NCBI GenBank assembly: GCA_015231395.1
Contig: JADGBP010000004.1
Location: 1 to 12,172, forward strand
Length of the DNA stretch: 12,172 nucleotides
Source of the DNA: Desulfamplus sp.
GTDB lineage: Bacteria; Desulfobacterota; Desulfobacteria; Desulfobacterales; Desulfobacteraceae
Reading direction: 5' to 3'
Position 1 is the first letter of the stretch. Each line of letters starts with the position of its first letter. Of this stretch, positions 1 to 7,434 are shown piece by piece. Under the pieces are notes generated by a model that saw only the letters and a program-made list of their open reading frames with translations, searched no databases and was not told where the DNA came from. The position numbers and the translations under genes were made by a program.

Positions 1-279
1 CTTGTTCAATTTTTTTGGCTACAATTGAATCCCATATACATATGGTTTCTTTTGAAATTTCGCATTTGCCTTTTGAAGAACCGCCACAAGGACCGTGAAG
101 AAGACTTTTGGCACATCGTGCAACAGGCGGAAGAAGGGATTAAGTTTGCTTTGGAACAGATTGAAGAGTTCAAGGAGATGGAAGGTGTTGCTGGAGTTCA
201 TTTGATGGCAATAGAGTGGGAACATATGGTGCCGGAGATTGCAGAACGAGCAGGTGTTTTGCCAAGACCGGTTGTTTAA
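1..279 (+). CDS. MetF-like methylenetetrahydrofolate reductase, C-terminal part (partial or remnant)
   Basis: The frame is open from base 1 to a TAA at 277-279. The last 60 or so residues, ending in GVHLMAIEWEHMVPEIAERAG and then VLPRP, resemble the C-terminus of the 5,10-methylenetetrahydrofolate reductase type seen in sulfate reducers and acetogens, an enzyme of the folate branch of one-carbon (Wood-Ljungdahl) metabolism. This assignment comes from memory of the family, not a search. The first 25 or so residues (positions 1-75) are rich in aromatic and hydrophobic residues and do not look like MetF. Either the window edge cuts a variable region, or an upstream frameshift or rearrangement has left a 3' fragment. 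A TTG at 25 could in principle start a short ORF, but no ribosome binding site supports it. HicB follows 46 bases downstream on the same strand and may be cotranscribed. Confidence 0.55.
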   Translation, partial: LVQFFWLQLNPIYIWFLLKFRICLLKNRHKDREEDFWHIVQQAEEGIKFALEQIEEFKEMEGVAGVHLMAIEWEHMVPEIAERAGVLPRPVV

Positions 280-325
280 CCTGAGCTATAGAAACTATAC
301 CCACACTCTTTACTGAGGTTAAAAC

Positions 326-547
326 ATGAACTCCATTGACAAATACCACAAATGGGTGGATTGGAGCGAAGAAGATCAAGTTTATATCGGGAAGTGTCCG
401 GATCTCATAACCGGAATTCACGGTGATGATCCTCTACAAGTATATAAAGACATATGTGATGTCGTAGAAGAGGTCATTAATCACTTCGAGTCTGAAAAAC
501 GTCCGCTTCCTAATGCAATGGTAAGACCGATGAAGGAAGTTGCCTGA
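326..547 (+). CDS. Orphan HicB-family small protein (type II antitoxin-like)
   Basis: This is a 73-residue protein starting at ATG with GAGG at 315-318 as ribosome binding site. The N-terminal stretch YHKWVDWSEEDQVYIGKCPD followed by LITGIHGDDP and an amphipathic helix (DVVEEVINHF) is the partial RNase H-like fold of HicB antitoxins, which normally neutralise the HicA mRNA interferase. No HicA-like gene (a short dsRBD-type ORF with the GSH motif) lies on either side, and the protein has no room for the C-terminal DNA-binding domain found in longer HicB proteins. It is therefore best described as an orphan HicB-like protein whose role is unknown. A strong terminator begins 29 bases after the stop, so it is the last gene of its transcript. 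Confidence 0.8.
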   Translation: MNSIDKYHKWVDWSEEDQVYIGKCPDLITGIHGDDPLQVYKDICDVVEEVINHFESEKRPLPNAMVRPMKEVA

Positions 548-575
548 ACTGTCATATCAAATTTGGTTATAAAAC

Positions 576-614
576 AAAAAAGACTGTTTGAGTTAATCAA
601 GCAGTCTTTTTTTT
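576..614 (+). terminator. Rho-independent terminator after hicB-like gene
   Basis: AAAAAAGACTG at 576-586 pairs perfectly with CAGTCTTTTTT at 602-612. The stem extends through a T:G pair and TTGA/TCAA to a GTTAA loop. A run of eight T residues (607-614) ends the structure, with an A-run on the other side, so it could also work on the opposite strand. Confidence 0.9.
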
Positions 615-690
615 ATTTGAGTTCTCGGTATTTAATGGTTTGATATATAGACTTCCAGAAAAATATTTTGATATCTCTTCTTTTTAAGAA

Positions 691-717
691 GGGCAACCGC
701 AAGGGATTGCCCCTACG
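691..717. repeat. REP-like palindromic element
   Basis: GGGCAA (691-696) and TTGCCC (707-712) flank CCGCAAGGGA, followed by CCTACG-type sequence. I recognise this GGGCAA..TTGCCCCTAC hairpin from memory as a dispersed short repeat seen in intergenic regions of many environmental bacteria. Only one copy is visible here, so repetition within this genome is not shown. It is not followed by a T-run and is not a terminator. Confidence 0.6.
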
Positions 718-727
718 TTTGCCAATT

Positions 728-746
728 TAATTATCTGGAAAACTAT
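728..746 (+). repeat. 19-base motif, left copy (inverted partner at 12152-12170)
   Basis: TAATTATCTGGAAAACTAT occurs here on the plus strand about 200 bases upstream of the 831-aa kinase. It occurs again, identical over 19 bases, on the minus strand upstream of the sigma-54 activator. It could be a shared regulatory site, a dispersed repeat or terminal inverted repeats of a larger element. Confidence 0.6.
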
Positions 747-797
747 AGTAATAATCAGCATACTTATTTTGACTATATTTACTCATTTAAAGATACT

Positions 798-829
798 ATA
801 GTGATCTTTATTTACATAGTGATTTTTAT
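798..829 (+). repeat. Short direct repeat upstream of kinase gene
   Basis: ATAGTGATCTTTAT (798-811) is followed 18 bases on by ATAGTGATTTTTAT (816-829), 13 of 14 bases alike. It lies immediately before a TTGACA at 832-837. Two near-identical sites at that position could be an activator or repressor site, but this is AT-rich DNA and the function is not shown. Confidence 0.4.
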
Positions 830-831
830 CA

Positions 832-913
832 TTGACATGATTATTAAATTATTAACAATATGTATTTTAAAAATATGTTTATGCCATGGAATGCCGAAGG
901 AGCTTGATATAAT
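832..913 (+). promoter_or_regulatory. Candidate promoter elements for the 831-aa kinase
   Basis: There is a perfect TTGACA at 832-837, but the sequence 17-18 bases downstream (ACAATA/CAATAT) is a poor -10. A perfect TATAAT at 908-913 has no good -35 at the expected distance. One of the two may drive the kinase gene at 948. The whole 615-947 stretch has no credible ORF and holds only this, the direct repeat, the REP-like hairpin and the 19-base motif. Confidence 0.3.
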
Positions 914-947
914 TGTAGGACAACTCAGGGTATAAGGTGGAATCTAT

Positions 948-3443
948 ATGCTAAATATTAGGTATCATAATACTGTTGTCCATGTTCTATTCTTTTTGCT
1001 GATTATCTCTTTTTTGTACCCATACCAAATTGCAATTGGTTCAGATTTATCAGAAATCAGTAATCTTCTTACCCCTAAAGAGCAGTCATGGATAGAGCAC
1101 CATAAGATTTTGAGAGTAGCGGGACCTAAAGAATTTCCTCCATTTGTCTTTTTTGAGGAAAACGGAGAGGTGAAAGGAATATCACACGATTATCTTATGC
1201 TTATAATGAATAAACTCGGAGTTAAGCTGGTTTTTGAAAAAGCTTTGCCCTGGACAGAGGTTTTAAACAAAGCAAAAGCAAAAGAGATTGATATTATTTC
1301 ATGCATTGCAAAAACCCCTGAACGCGAAGAATTTCTTATTTTTTCAGATCCTTATCTAATATTTCCACTTGTAATTATAAGTAGAAAAGATAGTAAGTTT
1401 ATTGGTGGGCTTGATGATTTAAAAGGGTTAAAGGTGGCTATAATAAAAAAAAATGTTGTCTATGAATGGCTTATGAAAGACAACATTAATTTTATTGAAT
1501 GTCCTGTTCAAGACTCTCTTGATGCTCTTCAAGCTGTATCAGTAGGTAATGCGGAAGCTCATATTGAAAATCTTGCAAGTGCTACCTATCTGATTGAAAA
1601 ATATGGTTTGACTAACCTTAAAGTTGCTGCTCCAACTAAATATGCTAATTATAATTTATACTTAGGTATTCGCCGCGATTTTCCAGAATTAGCCTCCATT
1701 ATTAACAAATCTATGAGTTTATTAAGTCAAGAGCAACATGCTGAAATCCGCAATAGGTGGCTCTCTATTCGATATGAATATGGAATCAGTCGTACAGATG
1801 TCATAACATGGATTATTCTAATTATTTGCCCCGCTATTATTATTATTTTCTTTGTAATTATTGGAAATAGGCGACTCAAACGTGAAATATATGAACGCAA
1901 GCGTGCGGAGAAAGAATTACTGGAAAGCGAAATGCGTTTTAAAGCCCTTCATAATGCATCTTTTGGTGGCATAGCCATTCACGATAAAGGTATCATTTTA
2001 GAATGCAATCTGGGATTGTCAGAGATGACAGGCTATTCTTTAGCTGAGTTGATTGGAGTGAACGGTTTGCTTCTTATCTCAAAAAAATCAAGAAAATATG
2101 TGTTGAATAAGATTTCGGCAGGTTACGAAAAGCCTTATGAAGCAATTGGTGTTCGTAAAAATGGAGAAGAGTTTCCAATGCGTTTGGAAGCCCGCAATAT
2201 CCCCTATAAAGGAAAAGATGTAAGAGTAGTTGAGTTCAGGGATATTACAGAGAGCAAACAGGCAGAGGAAAAGCAAAAAGAGCTTGAAGCCACCAATCTC
2301 CGACTTCATAAAGCAGAAAGTCTTGGTAAGATGGCGGGTGGAATTGCACATCTATTTAATAACTATCTTGCAGTTGTGCTTGGCAATTTGGAATTAACTT
2401 TGGAAGATTTGCCCAAGCAATCATTGATACGTAATAATATTATGAAAGCTATAAAAGCAACAAGTCGTTGTGCTGATATAAGCGGTTCTATGCTCACATA
2501 TCTTGGACAGAGTATTATTAAACCAGAACTATTTGATATTTCAGAATTTTGTCATAAAAATCTGCTGAATGTTCAATCGTCAAATCACAAAAATATTTCT
2601 ATAGAGGCAAATCTTATAGATGCTGAACTGCTTGTCCATGCCAATGAAAGTCAGATGCAGCAGATTATGAATCATCTGATTACCAACGCTTATGAAGCTA
2701 TTGGTAAGGATAAAGGTAGAATCAATATTGTTACAAAAAAAGTGATGGCATCTGACATTTCCAAATTTGATCTTTTTCCTGTTAGTTCTAATCCTTCTTC
2801 AAATGCATATCTCTGTCTTGAAGTTACTGATACAGGATGTGGCATTCCCACCAAAGATATTCATAAGATATTTGACCCGTTTTTTACGACAAAGTTTACA
2901 GGACGAGGATTGGGTTTGCCTGTTATATCTGGAATAGTCAAATCGTGGAGTGGCATGATTGGTGTTAAAAGTGAGGTTGGTCATGGAAGTTCTTTTATGA
3001 TTTTTCTTCCTTTGTCTAATGACACTTCAATTCGTCCGACAAAAAAATTATCTCATACTTTGGAACCTAAAACATGTTCAACTATATTGCTGGTGGAAGA
3101 CCATGCAATGTTGCGTAATATGGCAACAACCATGCTAAAAAAGATGGGTTTTGAAGTTATCTCGGCTGTAAACGGAGTTGAAGCTGTAGAACTGTTTAGA
3201 CAACATACGGATTCTATTGGTTGTTTGATTACTGACCTTTCGATGCCAGAATTAGATGGATGGGAAACATTGGCAGAAATCAGAAAGATTAAACCTGATA
3301 TTCCTGCAATTTTAGCGAGCGGATATGACGAAGCCTTTGCCATGTCTCGAATTTATTCTGAGAAACCACAAGCTTTTTTACATAAACCATACTCAAAGGC
3401 TGATTTGAAGAGTGCTGTCGGGCAAGCTCTGAACTCTTTATAG
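948..3443 (+). CDS. Membrane-bound hybrid histidine kinase with SBP_bac_3 sensor, PAS and receiver domains
   Basis: This 831-residue protein autophosphorylates in response to a periplasmic ligand and passes the phosphate to its own receiver. Domains in order: hydrophobic signal/anchor 9-30; periplasmic bacterial solute-binding protein family 3 domain about 45-275, the type that binds amino acids; transmembrane segment 286-305; PAS about 325-435; dimerisation domain with the predicted phospho-His H468; ATPase domain with N-box Asn580, G1 box DTGCG (628-632), F-box 642-650 and G2 GRGLGL (652-657); receiver 712-830 with E717/D718, phospho-acceptor D763 and K813. The residue after His468 is Leu (AHLFNN), where most relatives have Asp. 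The start is supported by AAGGTGG at 934-940. The next kinase begins 33 bases after the stop, so the pair is probably an operon. The ligand is not predictable. Confidence 0.93.
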   Translation: MLNIRYHNTVVHVLFFLLIISFLYPYQIAIGSDLSEISNLLTPKEQSWIEHHKILRVAGPKEFPPFVFFEENGEVKGISHDYLMLIMNKLGVKLVFEKALPWTEVLNKAKAKEIDIISCIAKTPEREEFLIFSDPYLIFPLVIISRKDSKFIGGLDDLKGLKVAIIKKNVVYEWLMKDNINFIECPVQDSLDALQAVSVGNAEAHIENLASATYLIEKYGLTNLKVAAPTKYANYNLYLGIRRDFPELASIINKSMSLLSQEQHAEIRNRWLSIRYEYGISRTDVITWIILIICPAIIIIFFVIIGNRRLKREIYERKRAEKELLESEMRFKALHNASFGGIAIHDKGIILECNLGLSEMTGYSLAELIGVNGLLLISKKSRKYVLNKISAGYEKPYEAIGVRKNGEEFPMRLEARNIPYKGKDVRVVEFRDITESKQAEEKQKELEATNLRLHKAESLGKMAGGIAHLFNNYLAVVLGNLELTLEDLPKQSLIRNNIMKAIKATSRCADISGSMLTYLGQSIIKPELFDISEFCHKNLLNVQSSNHKNISIEANLIDAELLVHANESQMQQIMNHLITNAYEAIGKDKGRINIVTKKVMASDISKFDLFPVSSNPSSNAYLCLEVTDTGCGIPTKDIHKIFDPFFTTKFTGRGLGLPVISGIVKSWSGMIGVKSEVGHGSSFMIFLPLSNDTSIRPTKKLSHTLEPKTCSTILLVEDHAMLRNMATTMLKKMGFEVISAVNGVEAVELFRQHTDSIGCLITDLSMPELDGWETLAEIRKIKPDIPAILASGYDEAFAMSRIYSEKPQAFLHKPYSKADLKSAVGQALNSL

Positions 3444-3462
3444 CCAAATGAATTATTTAAAT

Positions 3463-3470
3463 AGGTGGAG
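3463..3470 (+). promoter_or_regulatory. Ribosome binding site that decides the start of the second kinase
   Basis: AGGTGGAG lies six bases before GTG at 3477. The alternative in-frame GTG at 3465 lies inside this sequence and has no Shine-Dalgarno of its own, so 3477 is preferred. Confidence 0.7.
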
Positions 3471-3476
3471 ATACTC

Positions 3477-5456
3477 GTGGAAGAAGAAAATAATATTTTA
3501 CTCGAACAAGTAATACAATTACCAAATGATATAAATTCCTTACAGAAATCGGAAATTCTATATCGTGGTTTATTAACGAATCTTGGTGCCGGCATTGTTG
3601 TTCATGCTCCTGATACTTCTTTTGTCATGTGTAATTCCAAAGCATCAGAATTGTTGGGGTTAAACGAAGAACAGATGAAAGGAAAACTGGCAATTGACCC
3701 GCAATGGAAGTTTTTAAATCAAAATAATATGCCATTACCCATTGAAGAATATCCTGTAAATCAAATCGCCAGGAACAGGCAGGTAATCAAGGATTTTGTT
3801 TTGGGTATTAACAAATCCTTAACCAGTGATGTTGTTTGGGTTTCTCTCAATGGCTTCCCTGTGTTGGATAACAGAGGGAAAATATCTGAAATAGTAATAA
3901 GTTTCATTGACATCACTGAACGCAAAAAAGCTGAATTTGCATTACGGAAGAGCGAAGAAAAATATCGTTCAATGATGGAATACATGGAGGACGATGTTCT
4001 GATATGCTCATCAAAGCATATAATTGAATACATGAATCCTGCAATGTTAAAAAAAGTTGGTCATAATGTTATTGGAGAAGTTTGCTATAAGGCAATTTAT
4101 GGACTTGATGAACAGTGTACATGGTGTTTAATCGAAAAAGTTCTGAATGGCGAGTCAATAAAAACTGAATTTGTTAGTCCAAAAGACAACAAAATTTACA
4201 GCGTTTCTATTTCTCCAGTTTTTCATACCGATAATTCAGTTTCAGTTTTGTCTGTTTTCCGTGATATTACCAAGATTAAAAAAATCGAAGATCAACTCCA
4301 ACAAGCCCAGAAAATGGAGGCTCTCGGTACACTTGCTGGAGGTATAGCTCATGATTTTAATAATATTCTTTCCCCGATTATTGGTTATACAGAGCTTCTG
4401 TCAGACGATATTCCAAAAGATAGTCCGTTGCGAGAAAGCCTCGATGAAATTTATGCTTCATCTATGCGAGCCAAAGATATGGTAAGGCAAATTCTTACAT
4501 TTTCTCGTCAAGAAGAAAGTGAAGTAAGGTTAATGAAGATGCAGCATATTATCAAGGAAGTATTAAAGCTTATTCGTTCTACAATTCCGACAACTATTGA
4601 TATTAAACAGTATATTAATAATGATTGTGGGGCGATAAACGCTGACCCTACACAAATACATCAGATTGTGATGAATCTTACAACAAATGCGTATCATGCT
4701 ATGGAAAAGACTGGCGGAACGATGACAATTTCCCTCAAAGAGGTGGATTTAAATCTGGAATTCAATGAACAGGATGCTCTCGGTCAGGATATTCAGAAAG
4801 GTATTTATGCGTGTTTGACAGTATCTGATAATGGCACAGGAATAGCCGAAGATATAAAAGACAAAATTTTTAACCCGTTTTTTACCACCAAGAAGAAGGG
4901 TAAAGGAACTGGTCTTGGACTTTCATCTGTTTACGGAATTGTAAAGAGTTCTGGCGGTGCTATTCGTTTGAATAGTGAGATTGGAAAAGGGACAGAATTC
5001 AATATTTATCTGCCCATCGCTGATAGCTATCTAAAAAAAGATGATGCTATGCAAATAAAAAAAAACGTTCAGGGTGGTAATGAAAAAATACTGCTGGTAG
5101 ATGATGAAATTGTGTTGACTACATTGCACAAATCTATATTGGAGCGATTTGGCTATCAGGTTACTTCACGCAGCAGCAGTATCGAAGCTCTTGAGGCATT
5201 TCGTGCCAACCCCGATAAATTTGATATTGTCATTACTGATATGGCAATGCCAAACTTGTCTGGAGATAAACTTGCAGTTGAGTTAATTAAAATACGTCCT
5301 AATATTCCTGTATTACTATGCACAGGATTCAGCACAATCATGTCAGAAGAGAAAGCTCTTTCTATGGGTATCAAAGGCTTTTTAATGAAGCCGATTATAA
5401 TAAGCGACCTTGACAAAAAAATACGTGAAGTGTTGGATGAAAAAATTCTGCTTTAG
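3477..5456 (+). CDS. Soluble PAS-PAS hybrid histidine kinase with C-terminal receiver
   Basis: This protein of about 659 residues starts at GTG 3477 (663 residues if GTG 3465 is used) and has no membrane segment, so it should act in the cytoplasm. Domains, numbered from 3477: PAS about 24-150; second PAS about 159-270, with cysteines 203, 214 and 217 ([16 protein letters not shown]); a short coiled coil; His-phosphotransfer/dimerisation domain with canonical GGIAHDFNN, phospho-His292; ATPase domain with N-box Asn404, G1 DNGTG from 451, FNPFFTTK 465-472 and G2 GTGLGL 477-482; receiver from about 536 with VDDE, D588 and K638. The GTG start sits 33 bases after the stop of the membrane hybrid kinase, so the two are likely cotranscribed and may form one relay. 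Cys-containing PAS domains may bind a metal, an iron-sulfur cluster or a redox signal; this is inference. Confidence 0.93.
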   Translation: MEEENNILLEQVIQLPNDINSLQKSEILYRGLLTNLGAGIVVHAPDTSFVMCNSKASELLGLNEEQMKGKLAIDPQWKFLNQNNMPLPIEEYPVNQIARNRQVIKDFVLGINKSLTSDVVWVSLNGFPVLDNRGKISEIVISFIDITERKKAEFALRKSEEKYRSMMEYMEDDVLICSSKHIIEYMNPAMLKKVGHNVIGEVCYKAIYGLDEQCTWCLIEKVLNGESIKTEFVSPKDNKIYSVSISPVFHTDNSVSVLSVFRDITKIKKIEDQLQQAQKMEALGTLAGGIAHDFNNILSPIIGYTELLSDDIPKDSPLRESLDEIYASSMRAKDMVRQILTFSRQEESEVRLMKMQHIIKEVLKLIRSTIPTTIDIKQYINNDCGAINADPTQIHQIVMNLTTNAYHAMEKTGGTMTISLKEVDLNLEFNEQDALGQDIQKGIYACLTVSDNGTGIAEDIKDKIFNPFFTTKKKGKGTGLGLSSVYGIVKSSGGAIRLNSEIGKGTEFNIYLPIADSYLKKDDAMQIKKNVQGGNEKILLVDDEIVLTTLHKSILERFGYQVTSRSSSIEALEAFRANPDKFDIVITDMAMPNLSGDKLAVELIKIRPNIPVLLCTGFSTIMSEEKALSMGIKGFLMKPIIISDLDKKIREVLDEKILL

Positions 5457-5503
5457 GATTTTTTAAAGTCATAACCACCTGATTTTATTTATGACGCATT
5501 TTT

Positions 5504-5533
5504 AAAAATCGATTTTTTACGAGCTCGTCAAAA
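5504..5533. promoter_or_regulatory. Two adjacent palindromes between kinase pair and binding-protein gene
   Basis: AAAAATCGATTTTT (5504-5517) is a perfect 14-base palindrome. ACGAGCTCGT (5519-5528) is a perfect 10-base palindrome, extended by TTTT/AAAA arms with one mismatch to 5514-5533. They could be an operator for the gene at 5578 or a weak terminator for the kinase operon; the T-run after the first palindrome is within the stem. Function is unproven. Confidence 0.35.
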
Positions 5534-5577
5534 TTAATGAAAATTGCACAAGAGCACGGGACACGGGAGCATAACTC

Positions 5578-6684
5578 ATGAAAAAAGGAATTGTTTTATT
5601 TATTATCGGGATGCTGTTTTCTGCTTCATGGAGTTATGCAGGGGATTCTATTAAAGTCACATTTCTTAATCCCAATGGAAAGGGAAACAGATTCTGGGAT
5701 TTGCAAACATCCTTCATGCAAGCCTCTGCCAATGACCTGTCGATGGATCTGGAAGTTATTTATTCGACAGGAGGCCATCGCTATGAATACGAGGAGCTGG
5801 CAAAAAAAATCCTGACATCTTCAAATAAACCGGATTATCTCATAAGCATATTCAAAAAAGGAATTTCTGAACGAATACTTCAACTGGCTGAAAAGGAGGG
5901 CGTCCGGTATTTTACAATTAACACGGATATTTCAGGAGAAGAGCAAAAGTTAATAGGGAAGCCAAGAGAGAAATTCAAATACTGGATTGGACAAATGATT
6001 CCTGATGATACTCAGGCAGGATATCAATTGGCAAAAATCCTGATTGAAAAAGCGAGAAAATTAAACCTGAAGGGAACAGATGGAAAAATCCAGATACTTG
6101 GTATAAGCGGCTCAATGGACTCTTCAGCCGCACTTGATAGAAATGCGGGACTTGAAAAAGCAATTAAAGATCATCCAGATACTATTCTTCATCAAATCGT
6201 GTTTACAAATTGGGATCAGGAAGATTCCCGCCAGAGAGTTTCCAGATTCTTAATTCGCTATCCGGAATTGAACATCATCTGGTGTGCCAGCGATGGCATT
6301 TCCTTGGGAGTCGTACAGGCAATTGAAGAGAATGGGAAAATCCCGGGACAACATATCCTGACAGGAGGCATTGACTGGTCAAAAGAAGGATTGCAAGCTG
6401 TTAAAGAAGGGAAAATGCTAACTACGCTTGGTGGGCATTTCATGGAAGGTGGGCTGGCATTGGTATTATTATATGACTATCACCATGGAAAAGATTTTGC
6501 CACGGAATCAGGAATACGTATTACTACAGGATTCAAATCGATCACTTCTGAAAATATTCAAGCCTATGAAAACAAATTAAGAGTGGAGAAATGGGGCAGT
6601 ATTAATTTCAAAAAACTTTCTAAAGTTTATAATTCGAAATGGGAAAAATATAATTTTGATTTAGAAGAGATTTTTGGAGAATAA
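5578..6684 (+). CDS. Periplasmic substrate-binding protein, Peripla_BP_4 / RbsB-LuxP type
   Basis: This 368-residue protein has a clear Sec signal peptide (MKKGIVLFIIGMLFSASWSYA, predicted cut after A21) and no lipobox cysteine, so it should be free in the periplasm. The rest fits the two-lobe type I periplasmic binding fold of ribose and AI-2 receptors: IKVTFLNPNGKGNRFW near the N-terminus, a NTDIS segment at 115-119 for the first-lobe crossover, ILGISGSMDSSAALDRNAGL at 173-192, and WCASDGISLG at 235-244. The ligand is likely a sugar or similar small polar molecule, which is an inference from the family. No permease or ATPase gene is nearby, while kinase genes flank it. That favours a sensory role, as with LuxP, over transport. 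The start is supported by GGGAG at 5565-5569. Confidence 0.85.
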   Translation: MKKGIVLFIIGMLFSASWSYAGDSIKVTFLNPNGKGNRFWDLQTSFMQASANDLSMDLEVIYSTGGHRYEYEELAKKILTSSNKPDYLISIFKKGISERILQLAEKEGVRYFTINTDISGEEQKLIGKPREKFKYWIGQMIPDDTQAGYQLAKILIEKARKLNLKGTDGKIQILGISGSMDSSAALDRNAGLEKAIKDHPDTILHQIVFTNWDQEDSRQRVSRFLIRYPELNIIWCASDGISLGVVQAIEENGKIPGQHILTGGIDWSKEGLQAVKEGKMLTTLGGHFMEGGLALVLLYDYHHGKDFATESGIRITTGFKSITSENIQAYENKLRVEKWGSINFKKLSKVYNSKWEKYNFDLEEIFGE

Positions 6685-6735
6685 CCTTTTATCTCAATAT
6701 CTTTTTCATCCTAAACCAATTCTCCAGTTTTTATC

Positions 6736-6761
6736 TCAAGCTTAATTTTTTATGAGCTTGA
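6736..6761. other. Inverted repeat after binding-protein gene
   Basis: TCAAGCT (6736-6742) and AGCTTGA (6755-6761) form a 7-base stem around a T-rich 12-base loop, 52 bases past the stop codon at 6684. There is no T-run after the right arm, so it is a weak terminator candidate at best. Confidence 0.3.
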
Positions 6762-6789
6762 CATGGCTGTATGGTTTCTCTGTTTTTGA

Positions 6790-6818
6790 TTGACAGCCAG
6801 ACCACTGACATATATAAA
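6790..6818 (+). promoter_or_regulatory. Probable sigma-70 promoter for the response regulator gene
   Basis: TTGACA (6790-6795), a 17-base spacer and TATAAA (6813-6818) make a near-consensus promoter pointing at the receiver gene at 6976. The implied leader of about 150 bases contains a tandem duplication and a hairpin. Confidence 0.6.
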
Positions 6819-6831
6819 AAAGCCATGATTA

Positions 6832-6869
6832 TTGACAGACATTAGAACTTTTGACAGACATTAGAACTT
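6832..6869 (+). repeat. Perfect tandem duplication of a 19-base unit
   Basis: TTGACAGACATTAGAACTT occurs at 6832-6850 and again directly after at 6851-6869 with no mismatch. It lies just downstream of the predicted promoter, so it would be in the leader RNA. Each copy begins with a -35-like TTGACA, but neither has a -10 at the right distance. Confidence 0.9.
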
Positions 6870-6906
6870 TGGTCGTCCCTTCCACAACTGGGGCGAAGAT
6901 TACAGT

Positions 6907-6944
6907 GAACTACCACTACCCTGAAGGGATAGGGGTTTTACGCC
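6907..6944 (+). other. Leader hairpin resembling an IS200/IS605-type right end
   Basis: GAACTACCACTACCC pairs with GGGATAGGGGT across a TGAA loop: ACC/GGT, CTA/TAG and CCC/GGG base pairs with one mismatch and one bulged A. TTTTACGCC follows. The pattern GAACTACC, hairpin, GGGGTTTTACGCC reminds me of right ends of IS200/IS605-family elements, but no tnpA or tnpB is present and I cannot search. It could instead be a terminator-like attenuator in the leader of the response regulator gene. Confidence 0.35.
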
Positions 6945-6975
6945 ATTCTTATAAATATTAACATGGAGATATATT

Positions 6976-7362
6976 ATGAGTGAAAAGAAGAGAATACTTG
7001 TTGTTGACGATGAACCTGATTTTGCATCCATTGTCCAATCAAACCTGAAACGAGAAGGATTTGATGTTGATGTCGCCTATGATGGAAATGAGGCTATTGA
7101 AAAGGTAAAAGCCAATCCTCCGGACGCTATTGTTCTTGATGTCATGATGCCTGAAAAAGATGGCTATGAAGTGTGTGCCGAATTGAAGCGTAGTGAAAAA
7201 TATAAGGACATTCCAATTATCATGCTTACGGCAGTTGCAGATCATGTAGGTTCCACACGCTATTCCCATGCTGACGGCATGAGCATGGAAGCAGATGACT
7301 ATCTTCCTAAACCAGCCTCTGCTGAAGAAATTACTCAGAGTGTTAAGAGAGTTGTCTCTTGA
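6976..7362 (+). CDS. Single-domain response regulator (CheY/Spo0F-like)
   Basis: This 128-residue protein consists only of a receiver domain. The acidic pocket D11/D12, the phospho-acceptor D55 (IVLDVMMP), T85 and K112 (PKPAS) are all present, so it should accept phosphate from a kinase. It has no output domain, so it either relays phosphate or acts by protein contact. The segment between T85 and ADDYL (VADHVGSTRYSHADGMSME) is about four or five residues longer than usual and changes the beta4-alpha4 loop that normally senses phosphorylation. The start is supported by GGAG at 6965-6968. It likely has its own promoter and ends at an intrinsic terminator, so it can be expressed apart from its neighbours. 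Confidence 0.93.
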   Translation: MSEKKRILVVDDEPDFASIVQSNLKREGFDVDVAYDGNEAIEKVKANPPDAIVLDVMMPEKDGYEVCAELKRSEKYKDIPIIMLTAVADHVGSTRYSHADGMSMEADDYLPKPASAEEITQSVKRVVS

Positions 7363-7394
7363 TCTGAAAAATCGGCAAGTTGACCCTAAAAACC

Positions 7395-7434
7395 GGCAGG
7401 GACGATATCAAGTCTTTTTCGTCCCTGTCTTTGT
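7395..7434 (+). terminator. Intrinsic terminator after response regulator gene
   Basis: GGCAGGGACGA (7395-7405) pairs with TCGTCCCTGTC (7419-7429), 11 base pairs with one G:T, around a 13-base loop, followed by TTTGTTTGATT. The T-run is interrupted, so termination may be partial and allow read-through into the AroE-like gene. Confidence 0.75.

Noticed and set aside
691..717. GGGCAA/TTGCCC hairpin as a CRISPR-like repeat or terminator
   Set aside because: Only one copy is present, with no spacers and no T-run.
3465..3476. GTG at 3465 as start of the second kinase
   Set aside because: It falls inside the Shine-Dalgarno sequence that serves GTG 3477 and has no ribosome binding site itself.
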